Of a stretch of 64,000 bases of DNA, positions 28,233 to 37,916 are shown one piece after another; the stretch's first letter is position 1; the number at the start of each line of letters is the position of its first letter. This DNA is from Lacinutrix sp. Hel_I_90 (GTDB lineage: Bacteria > Bacteroidota > Bacteroidia > Flavobacteriales > Flavobacteriaceae), in contig NZ_JYNQ01000001.1 in the NCBI RefSeq assembly GCF_000934685.1, positions 2,964,501-3,028,500 on the forward strand. The letters run 5' to 3'. Under the pieces are notes generated by a model that did not search any database, was not told the DNA's origin, and saw only the letters and a list, made by a program, of their open reading frames with translations. Position numbers and translations under genes: made by a program.

Positions 28233-30463
28233 AAAAGTTACTAATCATATTTGTTTTATTACCTGTTTTTATGTTTTCTCAAAATGAGGTAAGCGGCATT
28301 ATTACTGAGCTTGATTCTAGTAACGAGATTTCTGCTTTAGTAGGTGCTAATGTCTATTGGTTAAACACTAATGTTGGAACGGTAACCGATTTTAATGGTA
28401 AGTTTTCTCTTGAATATAAGAACGCGTATTCAAAACTAATAGTTAGTTATGTAGGTTATAAAACCGACACGATTACAGTCAATACGCCAAAGTATATTAA
28501 ACATATTTTGAAGGCAACAAGCGCGTTGGATGAAGTTAACATTTCGGCGAGGAGTAAAGCAACAGCAAAATCCTATTTACAATCACAAAACATATTGACT
28601 GTGAGTAGCGATGAATTATTAAAAGCGGCCTGTTGTAACCTGGCTGAAAGTTTTGAAACCAATCCGTCCATTGATGTTAATTTTGCTGATGCCGTTACTG
28701 GTACGCGAGAAATAAAAATGTTGGGGTTAACCAGTCCGTATATATTAATTGCCACAGAAAATATGCCATCTATTCGTGGTGCATCGCAAGCCTTTGGTCT
28801 CAGTTTTATACCAGGAACCTGGGTAGAAAGTATTCAAATTACAAAAGGCGCTGGTAGTGTGGTTAATGGTTACGAAAGTATCGCAGGTCAAATTAATACC
28901 GAGTTGGTAAAACCAACCACCGACAATAAGTTTTTTGTTAATGCCTACGGTGCTGCCAATGGGAGATTAGAGTTAAATACACATTTTAACACAAAAGTGA
29001 GTGATAAATGGCAGACAGGTTTGTATTTACATGGCAATTCGAGGCATGAAAAATTTGATGGAAATGACGATTCTTTTTTAGATATGCCATTGGCAAAACA
29101 AGTTAATGTGATGAATCGCTGGCAGTATACAAACCAAGAAAAAGGATTGGTTAGTTTTATTAATTTTAAATATTTAAACGATCAAAAGCAAACAGGACAA
29201 ACTAATTTTAATCCAGAAACCGATAAATTAACCATTAATAATTGGGGAAGTGAAATAGATACGGAACGGTATGAGATTTCAGCAAAATTAGGGTATGTAA
29301 ATGCTGAGTTGCCTTGGCAAACGATAGGCTTCCAAACGGCTTTTAGTGGCCATGAACAAAACTCCTATTTTGGTTTAAACGTGTATGATATTAATCATAA
29401 TAGTTTGTATACAAATGCGATTTATAACAGCATAATTAGCGATTCTAGGCACAAAATTAAAACAGGATTAAGCTATACTTATGATCATTATGATGAAGTT
29501 GTGGATGCTGAGGCGTTTGAAAGAACAGAAAATTCAATTGGTGCTTTTTTCGAATACAATTATGATAGTTTAGAAAAATTAAATCTTACGGCAGGTTTAC
29601 GTGTAGATCATCATAATTTGCTAGGGACATTTGTGACACCTCGTTTCCATTTGCGCTATACAGCCTGGGAAAAAGGAGTGTTTAGAGCCTCGTTTGGTAG
29701 AGGTAAGCGTAGTGCTAATATTTTTGCTGAAAATCAAAAGTTATTTGCCACGGCACGTGCAATAAACATTGTAGACTCTAATGGGAAGATTTATGGGCTT
29801 AATCCAGAAATAGCATGGAATTATGGCGTGTCTTTTTTGCAGGGCTTTAGATTATTTGATAGAAAAGGAGACGTGACACTGGATTATTACAGAACCGATT
29901 TTAAAAATCAGGTGGTTGTTGATTACGAAAATCCGCAGGAAGTAAATTTCTATAATTTAAAAGGGGATAGTTATGCAAATAGTTTTCAAATTGAAGTGAA
30001 TTATGAGCCTTTTGATCAATTTGATGTAAGACTAGCGTATAAAAATTATGATGTAAATACACAGTATAATTCTGGGAAATTGGAAAAGCCCTTAACGCCG
30101 AAGCATCGGTTTTTTGCCAATGTTTCTTATGAAACACAGGTGAATAATAACTCAAAATGGAAATTTGATGCCACATTTAATTGGTTGGGTGAACAACGCT
30201 TTTCTTCAACACGTGGTAATCCATTGCCATATCAATTACCAGACTATTCGCCAAGCGTGGGTACTTTAAATACACAGATAACAAGAGTGTTCTCTCCAAA
30301 ATTCGAAGTTTATATAGGGGCAGAAAACATTACAAATACAAAACAAAATAATCCTATTTTAGCTGCAAATGATCCGTTTGGTTCAAGTTTTGATACTACG
30401 TTTGTATATGGTCCAATTTTTGGAGCAAATTATTATACAGGATTAAGATTTAAAATAAAATAA
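28229..30463 (+). CDS. TonB-dependent receptor of the metal cluster
   Basis: A 744-residue outer membrane receptor. After a signal peptide (ends FMFSQ) come a CarboxypepD_reg-like domain (about 20-98), a plug (about 105-230) and a 22-strand-type barrel ending in YYTGLRFKIK. The plug carries vicinal cysteines C135-C136 (KAACCNLAESF), an unusual feature for a TonB receptor and matching CC motifs in neighbouring proteins. Context with two HMA proteins suggests uptake of copper or another thiophilic metal, bare or as a complex. Substrate is inferred. Confidence 0.88.
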   Translation: MKKLLIIFVLLPVFMFSQNEVSGIITELDSSNEISALVGANVYWLNTNVGTVTDFNGKFSLEYKNAYSKLIVSYVGYKTDTITVNTPKYIKHILKATSALDEVNISARSKATAKSYLQSQNILTVSSDELLKAACCNLAESFETNPSIDVNFADAVTGTREIKMLGLTSPYILIATENMPSIRGASQAFGLSFIPGTWVESIQITKGAGSVVNGYESIAGQINTELVKPTTDNKFFVNAYGAANGRLELNTHFNTKVSDKWQTGLYLHGNSRHEKFDGNDDSFLDMPLAKQVNVMNRWQYTNQEKGLVSFINFKYLNDQKQTGQTNFNPETDKLTINNWGSEIDTERYEISAKLGYVNAELPWQTIGFQTAFSGHEQNSYFGLNVYDINHNSLYTNAIYNSIISDSRHKIKTGLSYTYDHYDEVVDAEAFERTENSIGAFFEYNYDSLEKLNLTAGLRVDHHNLLGTFVTPRFHLRYTAWEKGVFRASFGRGKRSANIFAENQKLFATARAINIVDSNGKIYGLNPEIAWNYGVSFLQGFRLFDRKGDVTLDYYRTDFKNQVVVDYENPQEVNFYNLKGDSYANSFQIEVNYEPFDQFDVRLAYKNYDVNTQYNSGKLEKPLTPKHRFFANVSYETQVNNNSKWKFDATFNWLGEQRFSSTRGNPLPYQLPDYSPSVGTLNTQITRVFSPKFEVYIGAENITNTKQNNPILAANDPFGSSFDTTFVYGPIFGANYYTGLRFKIK

Positions 30464-30469
30464 TATAAT

Positions 30470-30826
30470 ATGAAAAAATTAGTAGTAGTACTATTAGTAA
30501 CATTTATGAGTGCAACGGCTTTTGCTCAAGATAAAAACGCCAAAGCGTCTATTGAAGTCGATGGTGTTTGCCTGATGTGTAAAAAACGTATTGAAAAGGC
30601 AAGTTTAAATACTAAAGGCGTGAAATCGGCAATTTGGAATGTGGAAACGCATGAGTTGAAATTAATTTTTGATGCACGTAAAACGACACTTGAAACCATT
30701 CAGAAAGGCATTACTGCTGTTGGCCATGATACCAAAGAATTAAAAGCAACTGATGCCGCTTATGCTACGGTACATCCATGTTGCAAGTATAGAGAGGAAG
30801 CTGTTAAGGAAGCGCATAAGGATTAA
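30470..30826 (+). CDS. Secreted heavy-metal-associated (HMA) protein
   Basis: A 118-residue exported protein with a signal peptide ending AFAQ at residue 20. An HMA-type ferredoxin-like domain has CxxC at C34-C37 (GVCLMCKKR), and a C-terminal tail has C104-C105 in VHPCCKYR. It likely acts as a periplasmic metal chaperone between the TonB receptor and the inner membrane HMA-MauE protein. It starts six bases after the receptor and ends at a strong terminator. Confidence 0.85.
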   Translation: MKKLVVVLLVTFMSATAFAQDKNAKASIEVDGVCLMCKKRIEKASLNTKGVKSAIWNVETHELKLIFDARKTTLETIQKGITAVGHDTKELKATDAAYATVHPCCKYREEAVKEAHKD

Positions 30827-30864
30827 GTATCTTTTAATACTTTTAATAATAACAAGCTAAATTG

Positions 30865-30904
30865 AAAAAGCCTCATTCTATAAGTTTAGAATGAGGCTCT
30901 TTTT
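30865..30904. terminator. Strong bidirectional terminator
   Basis: A perfect 12-pair stem (30869-30880 with 30887-30898, six-base loop) with A on the left and T on the right, between the convergent HMA gene and groL. Confidence 0.88.
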
Positions 30905-30921
30905 ATTTATTTTAAGAATGA

Positions 30922-32664
<1,743 letters not shown>

Positions 32665-32698
32665 ATGTAATTTGTTTTTTTGTTTTTGAAATTTTTGG

Positions 32699-32977
32699 CT
32701 AGATAACAGCCATGATGTCTTCTTCGCGCATCATTAAGTACTCTGTACCTTCTAATTTTAATTCTGATCCAGAATATTTTCCGTAAAGGACAGTGTCTCC
32801 AACTTTAACAGTCATTGGTTCGTCTTTTTTACCTTTGCCAACTGCCATAACTGTTCCTTTATGTTGTTTTTCTTGAGCGCTATCAGGAATGAATAATCCA
32901 GAAGCTGTTTGCGTTTCTGCTGGTAGAGGCTCGATAAGCACTCGGTCTGCTAATGGTTTAATGTTTATTTTACTCAT
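32699..32977 (-). CDS. groS: Co-chaperonin GroES
   Basis: A 92-residue heptameric lid of GroEL. Family segments PLADRVLIEPLPAE, mobile loop TQTASGLFIPDSAQEK and VGDTVLYGKYSGSEL are present. First gene of the groS-groL operon. Confidence 0.98.
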   Translation of the reverse strand: MSKINIKPLADRVLIEPLPAETQTASGLFIPDSAQEKQHKGTVMAVGKGKKDEPMTVKVGDTVLYGKYSGSELKLEGTEYLMMREEDIMAVI

Positions 32978-33054
32978 TATTATAAGTTTTTATTAATTAA
33001 GATTGTTTAATACTTTAAGAGGAAGCTAAAAATGTGCCAATAGCAGGTTCCTGA

Positions 33055-33062
33055 CAAACTTA
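33055..33062 (-). promoter_or_regulatory. Putative -7 box of groS-groL
   Basis: Minus-strand TAAGTTTG matches TAnnTTTG, about 78 bases upstream of groS and just beyond the secG terminator. No -33 TTG at normal spacing was found. Confidence 0.4.
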
Positions 33063-33091
33063 CAGACCTGCCTAACGGAAAGGGTAGAAAC

Positions 33092-33122
33092 AAAAAAATG
33101 CCAACGGTAGCGTTGGCATTTT
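33092..33122 (-). terminator. Terminator of secG
   Basis: A perfect 12-pair stem (33111-33122 with 33095-33106) with a four-base loop, followed on the minus strand by T7. Separates secG from groS. Confidence 0.88.
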
Positions 33123-33146
33123 GTATAGTTGTTAGTAGTACTCGTT

Positions 33147-33500
33147 TTATTTTGTGCTATCTGCGGGTTTTGCTGTATCGTTAGCGCTTGGAGTAGTATT
33201 TACTGGAGCAGGAGCTTCAAGAGCATCTGGATCTAAAGCTGTTGAATCTTCCTGAGCAATTCCGGCTCTTGGTATCGCTAAACTAGATAATAAAATCAAG
33301 ACAACTAAAATAGTACTTAACGTCCATGTGCTTTTGTCTAAAAAGTCTGTCGTTTTCTTTACACCACCTAATTGTTGTGTTCCGCCACCACCAAAAGAAG
33401 AAGATAGTCCGCCTCCTTTAGGGTTTTGTACCATAATTACAACTATTAGTAAAAAAGCGACTACTACGATGAGTGCTAAAAATATTGTAAACTGTCCCAT
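33147..33500 (-). CDS. secG: Preprotein translocase subunit SecG
   Basis: A 117-residue SecYEG component with two membrane helices (about 4-24 and 55-75) and the Gly/Ser-rich connecting loop NPKGGGLSSSFGGGG. The C-terminal tail is acidic and Pro/Ala-rich, as in other Bacteroidota. Eleven bases after the TPR gene. Confidence 0.93.
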   Translation of the reverse strand: MGQFTIFLALIVVVAFLLIVVIMVQNPKGGGLSSSFGGGGTQQLGGVKKTTDFLDKSTWTLSTILVVLILLSSLAIPRAGIAQEDSTALDPDALEAPAPVNTTPSANDTAKPADSTK

Positions 33501-33511
33501 TATTCTTTAAT

Positions 33512-34462
33512 TTATTCTTGTAATTGTTTTATTGCTTTAATTTGGTCTGCAAAGAAACCACTTTTTTCTGGATATTTCAAAATTAAAATCTTGTAAGATT
33601 GAATTGCCTTAGTGTAGTTTTTCTGCTCTACATAAATGCGTGCTAAAGTCTCTGTCATCAAGGCTTCGGGTTGTATCATTTGAGCCTTAGCAATATTGTG
33701 CTTTGAAGCTGAGGTTCTTTTTGCTTCTAATTTTGGGTTTTTTTCTATAAATCTCTCTATCAGAGCAAACTTTTTTGCTTTAGTTAACCCAGTATTTTCT
33801 TTGCCTTCTTCTTCTTCTTCTTTGCTTTCTTCGGAAGTGTTTTTCGTTCTATTTTCTTCGCGATCAATAGGTTTAAAACAGGTTAAACTTAGCCATTCGT
33901 TAAAGGAATGTGTTTCTGATTTGTCAAAATCTAAAGGCTTTCCCAGGTTTAAGACCTGTTCAGCAGATTGTGATTTTGGTTTTAAAAGCTCGGTTTTTTC
34001 TAAAGGCTTTTCAGAAGTATCTAAGTCAAAATTAGCGACTTCCTTAATCTTGATTTTTGGTTGAAATAATTCGGGATCTAATGTTTTTTTTGTGTCTTCC
34101 AGATGTTGCTTTAACATAGCATCAATAGTCCTCTTTTTGCTAGCAGAAATATCTTCTGAAGCGACTTCAAGGTCTAAAGCATGCGAGGTGTTTTGTTTTA
34201 TATACTGTGATATTTCGTTTTGTTGAAAGCTTTCTGAGGTAATAAAATCAAACAAAATACTGCGATCTGTGGTATAGGCAGCGGTGGTTTTTAGGGCTTG
34301 ATTATATTTGAAGCTCTCTGTGTTTTTTAGACCTTTAAGGTATAAGGCTCTTGCCGATTGAAAATACGGAAACGCCTCCATAACGGTTTTTAAGTCTTCC
34401 GTTTGAGATTGAGTCACCCGTTTGGGTTCGCGCAGTAATTCTATATAGGTAGCCTTATTCAT
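33512..34462 (-). CDS. Conserved tetratricopeptide-like protein
   Basis: A 316-residue soluble protein without a signal peptide. The N-terminal part (MEAFPYFQSARALYLKGLKN) and the C-terminal helix pairs (MTETLARIYVEQKNYTKAI) look TPR-like; between them is a charged Lys/Glu-rich linker. No catalytic motif. It lies four bases after lptE and 11 before secG, a context suggesting an envelope-assembly role, which is inference. Confidence 0.75.
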   Translation of the reverse strand: MNKATYIELLREPKRVTQSQTEDLKTVMEAFPYFQSARALYLKGLKNTESFKYNQALKTTAAYTTDRSILFDFITSESFQQNEISQYIKQNTSHALDLEVASEDISASKKRTIDAMLKQHLEDTKKTLDPELFQPKIKIKEVANFDLDTSEKPLEKTELLKPKSQSAEQVLNLGKPLDFDKSETHSFNEWLSLTCFKPIDREENRTKNTSEESKEEEEEGKENTGLTKAKKFALIERFIEKNPKLEAKRTSASKHNIAKAQMIQPEALMTETLARIYVEQKNYTKAIQSYKILILKYPEKSGFFADQIKAIKQLQE

Positions 34463-34466
34463 TAAC

Positions 34467-34973
34467 TTACCATTTAGCTAGTGAGTCATTAAAAACATCT
34501 TGTGTAATACGATCGAAAATTTCTTCGAATGCTGTCGCTTTTATACTACCAGATAATTGAGAACTTCCTTCGTAATCGTAAAAGAAAGAAAAGGTTTTCT
34601 CAAAATCGTCTTCTTCATTTTGCTTATTATAAAAACGCACTAAAATACCAATGGTTAATCGGTTTTGTGCAGCGGTATTATTTGCGGTAGCTGTAGTTGG
34701 CGAAATACGATATTCTGTAATTTCTCCTTCGTAAACCAGGTCACCATTTGAGGTAACTAACTCTAAATTGGTTTGATTCTGAATTAAATCTGCAAGAGCG
34801 TTAGTAAAATCTCGGTCCAAGCCGGGCTCAATTAACTGTGCATTGTTTTGAAAGTAATTAACTTGATAGGTTTTTACTGAAGAATCTATGTTGGTTCCAC
34901 TTAATGAATAAGCACCACAGCCTAAAACTGTAGTTACTATTGCTAGAAGGAAAAGGGTTTTAATGTATTTCAT
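34467..34973 (-). CDS. lptE: LptE-family lipoprotein, LPS assembly
   Basis: A 168-residue outer membrane lipoprotein with lipobox TVLGCG (C19) and the family N-terminus GAYSLSGTNI. LptE plugs the LptD barrel that inserts lipopolysaccharide. Sequence conservation is low in this family; the Bacteroidota form is recognised by ELVTSNGDLVYEGEITEYRI and context next to secG and the sigma-54 activator. Confidence 0.85.
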   Translation of the reverse strand: MKYIKTLFLLAIVTTVLGCGAYSLSGTNIDSSVKTYQVNYFQNNAQLIEPGLDRDFTNALADLIQNQTNLELVTSNGDLVYEGEITEYRISPTTATANNTAAQNRLTIGILVRFYNKQNEEDDFEKTFSFFYDYEGSSQLSGSIKATAFEEIFDRITQDVFNDSLAKW

Positions 34974-35041
34974 TAACTATTTTTTGTCATTTCTTGCCCC
35001 GTAACTTCGGGAGCGAAAGTCTTTTTGGTATTAACGTATAA

Positions 35042-36310
35042 TCACAAATCAAATTGTTTAATCTTTCGGTACAAGGTACGCTCACTAATACCTAATTCAT
35101 CTGCTGCTAACTTGCGTTTGCCTTGGTGGCGTTCTAGCGATTTCTTAATGAGTTCTAACTCTTTATCATGGAGCGAAAGCGTTTCCTCTTCTTCAATTTC
35201 TTCAGCGAAATGATACTTGTCGTTAGTTTCTGTAGGATATGTTTTTGCTGGCTCTGCATTTTGCGGAATAGACAGTACCTGTAAATCCTCTATCGCATCT
35301 TCATAATCGGAATCGTTAGTATTGTCACCATAAATTTTCTCAATTAAACTTTCGTTGTCTTTTTCAACATCTTTTGTATTTCCGCTTTTCATTAATTCCA
35401 TGGTGAGCTTCTTTAAATCATTTAAATCGGCTTTCATATCAAACAAGACTTTGTATAGAATTTCGCGTTCGCTACTAAAATCGCTTTCAGATTTGGAAGT
35501 TTTAATTACAGCGGGTAAATTAGAACTACCAGATGGCAGATAGCCTCTTAGTGTATCTGCAGAAATCATTCTGTTTTGCTCTAAAACGGAGATCTGTTCT
35601 GCTACATTTCGTAATTGTCTTATGTTTCCACTCCAACGAAATTTAAGTAAAACAGGAATGGCTTCATCAGTTAATTTAATGGTAGGCATTTTGTACTTCA
35701 ACGCAAAATCACTGGCAAATTTTCTAAATAACAAATGAATGTCTTCTTGTCGCTCACGTAAAGGCGGTAAATTAATATCTACGGTACTTAATCTATAGTA
35801 TAAGTCTTCGCGAAACTGATCCTTTTTAATGGCGTCAAACATATTAACGTTTGTAGCTGCGACGATGCGTACATTCGTTTTTTGAACTTTACTTGACCCC
35901 ACTTTTAAAAACTCACCATTTTCAAGGACACGTAGCAAGCGTACTTGCGTAGTTAAGGGTAATTCGCCTACTTCATCTAAAAAAATAGTCCCGCCATCGG
36001 CAACTTCAAAGTAACCATTTCTGGTTGCCGTTGCACCAGTAAACGACCCTTTTTCATGTCCGAAAAGTTCACTGTCAATGGTGCCTTCTGGTATGGCCCC
36101 GCAGTTAACCGCTATATATTTATTGTGTTTTCTATGAGAGAGTTGATGAATAATCTTAGGAATACTCTCTTTACCAACACCACTCTCTCCTGTGACTAAA
36201 ACAGAAATGTCTGTTGGCGACACTTGGATTGCTTTTTCAACAGCGCGATTTAATGCAGCGCTATTGCCTATAATCCCGAATCGTTGTTTTGTTGCTTGAA
36301 TGGATTCCAT
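35042..36310 (-). CDS. Sigma-54-dependent transcriptional activator without receiver domain
   Basis: A 422-residue bacterial enhancer-binding protein. The AAA+ core begins almost at the N-terminus: Walker A GESGVGKES, the sigma-54 contact loop GSFTGA, Walker B GGTIFLDEVGELP and arginine fingers in PPLRERQEDI. A linker of about 100 residues leads to a C-terminal FIS-type helix-turn-helix (KRKLAADELGISERTLYRKI). There is no response-regulator or GAF sensor domain, so activity is probably set by expression or a partner. Four bases after miaB. Confidence 0.92.
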   Translation of the reverse strand: MESIQATKQRFGIIGNSAALNRAVEKAIQVSPTDISVLVTGESGVGKESIPKIIHQLSHRKHNKYIAVNCGAIPEGTIDSELFGHEKGSFTGATATRNGYFEVADGGTIFLDEVGELPLTTQVRLLRVLENGEFLKVGSSKVQKTNVRIVAATNVNMFDAIKKDQFREDLYYRLSTVDINLPPLRERQEDIHLLFRKFASDFALKYKMPTIKLTDEAIPVLLKFRWSGNIRQLRNVAEQISVLEQNRMISADTLRGYLPSGSSNLPAVIKTSKSESDFSSEREILYKVLFDMKADLNDLKKLTMELMKSGNTKDVEKDNESLIEKIYGDNTNDSDYEDAIEDLQVLSIPQNAEPAKTYPTETNDKYHFAEEIEEEETLSLHDKELELIKKSLERHQGKRKLAADELGISERTLYRKIKQFDL

Positions 36311-36314
36311 AAAA

Positions 36315-37760
36315 TTAATTGTTTTTACTTAAACTAATTGCTTCACCTATTAGTGTCGCTTTAGTACAATCTGTTACTTTCACATTAACAAAATCTCCAA
36401 TAGTGTAATTTTCTTTTGGAAATACACAAACAATATTATGTTCGCTGCGTCCAGACCATTGGTCTTTAGATTTTTTAGATTCTTTTTCAATAAGAATCTC
36501 TACGGTTTTGCCTAAATGCTCACGGGTTCTAAATTCACTATGCTTAAGTTGAAGAGCAATAATTTCACTTAATCGTCTACTCTTTACCGTTTCAGGAATA
36601 TCGTCTTCTAGTTTGCGTTCTGCTAGCGTTCCTGGTCTTTCAGAATAGGTAAACATATAACCAAAATTATATTTTACGTAAGACATTAAAGAGCAGGTGT
36701 CTTGATGGTCTTCTTCAGTTTCAGTAGGGAAACCAGCGATCATGTCTTGACTTATAGAACAACCAGGAATAATCTCACGAATATTATCGATCAAAGTAAA
36801 ATACTCCTCTCGGGTGTGTAGTCTATTCATTTCTTTCAAAATACGGTTACTTCCACTTTGTACAGGGAGATGAATGTGATTACAAATGTTATCATACTTC
36901 GCCATGGTACGTATCACCTCTAAACTCATATCCTGAGGATTTGAAGTCGAAAAACGAATGCGCATCTTGGGCTGAGTTTCAGCACATATTTGTAATAATT
37001 TTGAAAAATCTACAGCAGTTGCCTTTTGTATTTCTGACGCTTTAACAAAGTCTTTCTTCATTCCGCCACCATACCAAAGGTAACTGTCAACATTCTGCCC
37101 GAGCAAGGTGATTTCTTTAAACCCTCTCAGCCATAAATCGTTAACCTCTTCTATTATGCTTTGTGGGTCACGACTACGTTCACGGCCTCTGGTAAAAGGT
37201 ACGACGCAAAACGTGCACATGTTATCACAACCACGAGTAATAGAAACAAGGGCGGTAACGCCATTACTATTTAAGCGCACCGGAGAAATATCGCCATAGG
37301 TTTCATCCTTAGATAAAATCACATTAATGGCATCGCGGCCATCTTCAATTTCAGCTAATAAATTAGGTAAATCCTTATAAGCATCTGGTCCTACAACCAG
37401 ATCAACAATTTTTTCTTCTTCTAAAAATTTGCTTTTCAAACGTTCTGCCATACAGCCTAAAACCCCAACTTTCATTTTCGAATTTATACGCTTTACCGCA
37501 TTATATTTTTCTAAGCGCTTACGAACGGTTTGTTCTGCTTTGTCTCTAATAGAACAGGTATTAACTAAAACTAAATCGGCTTCTTCAAGATTATTGGTCG
37601 TGTTATAGCCTTCTTTGTCTAAAATGGAAGCGACAATTTCACTGTCACTAAAATTCATAGCACAGCCATAGCTTTCTATAAAAAGTTTTTTGGTGTTTTT
37701 CTCCTTCTCCTTTAAAACAAGTGCGTTTCCTTGTTTGCTTTCGTCAATTGTTTTTTCCAT
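36315..37760 (-). CDS. miaB: tRNA-2-methylthio-N6-dimethylallyladenosine synthase
   Basis: Radical SAM methylthiotransferase modifying A37 of tRNAs. An N-terminal UPF0004 domain carries three cluster cysteines (SYGCAMNFSD, VNTCSIRD, GCMAERL), the radical SAM core has RGCDNMCTFCVVPFTRG, and a C-terminal TRAM domain follows. An in-frame ATG nine codons upstream (37787) exists, but MEKTIDESKQG is the usual start and the promoter lies just beyond. Confidence 0.95.
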   Translation of the reverse strand: MEKTIDESKQGNALVLKEKEKNTKKLFIESYGCAMNFSDSEIVASILDKEGYNTTNNLEEADLVLVNTCSIRDKAEQTVRKRLEKYNAVKRINSKMKVGVLGCMAERLKSKFLEEEKIVDLVVGPDAYKDLPNLLAEIEDGRDAINVILSKDETYGDISPVRLNSNGVTALVSITRGCDNMCTFCVVPFTRGRERSRDPQSIIEEVNDLWLRGFKEITLLGQNVDSYLWYGGGMKKDFVKASEIQKATAVDFSKLLQICAETQPKMRIRFSTSNPQDMSLEVIRTMAKYDNICNHIHLPVQSGSNRILKEMNRLHTREEYFTLIDNIREIIPGCSISQDMIAGFPTETEEDHQDTCSLMSYVKYNFGYMFTYSERPGTLAERKLEDDIPETVKSRRLSEIIALQLKHSEFRTREHLGKTVEILIEKESKKSKDQWSGRSEHNIVCVFPKENYTIGDFVNVKVTDCTKATLIGEAISLSKNN

Positions 37761-37795
37761 AGATGTCCTGAAAAGTCTATCATTCAATAAGTATG

Positions 37796-37826
37796 CAAAG
37801 ATATATTATTTTATGTGTTATGACAA
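37796..37826 (-). promoter_or_regulatory. Promoter of the miaB operon
   Basis: On the minus strand TTG (37826-37824), 20 bases, then TATCTTTG (37803-37796): an exact Bacteroidota promoter. It probably drives miaB, the sigma-54 activator and possibly lptE to secG. Confidence 0.65.
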
Positions 37827-37868
37827 TATGACAGTGTGTTAAATTATGCTAAAACAGATTAAATTAGG

Positions 37869-37896
37869 TTGATAAATTTTTTTTCATATACCTTTG
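37869..37896 (+). promoter_or_regulatory. Promoter of topA
   Basis: TTG (37869-37871), 17 bases, TACCTTTG (37889-37896). It lies inside a longer open frame, so translation must begin downstream at 37917. Confidence 0.68.
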
Positions 37897-37916
37897 TAGC
37901 TTCAAAAAATCGAAGA

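Noticed and set aside
37108-37299. Plus-strand frame inside miaB
   Set aside because: Lies opposite conserved radical SAM sequence and has no recognisable product.
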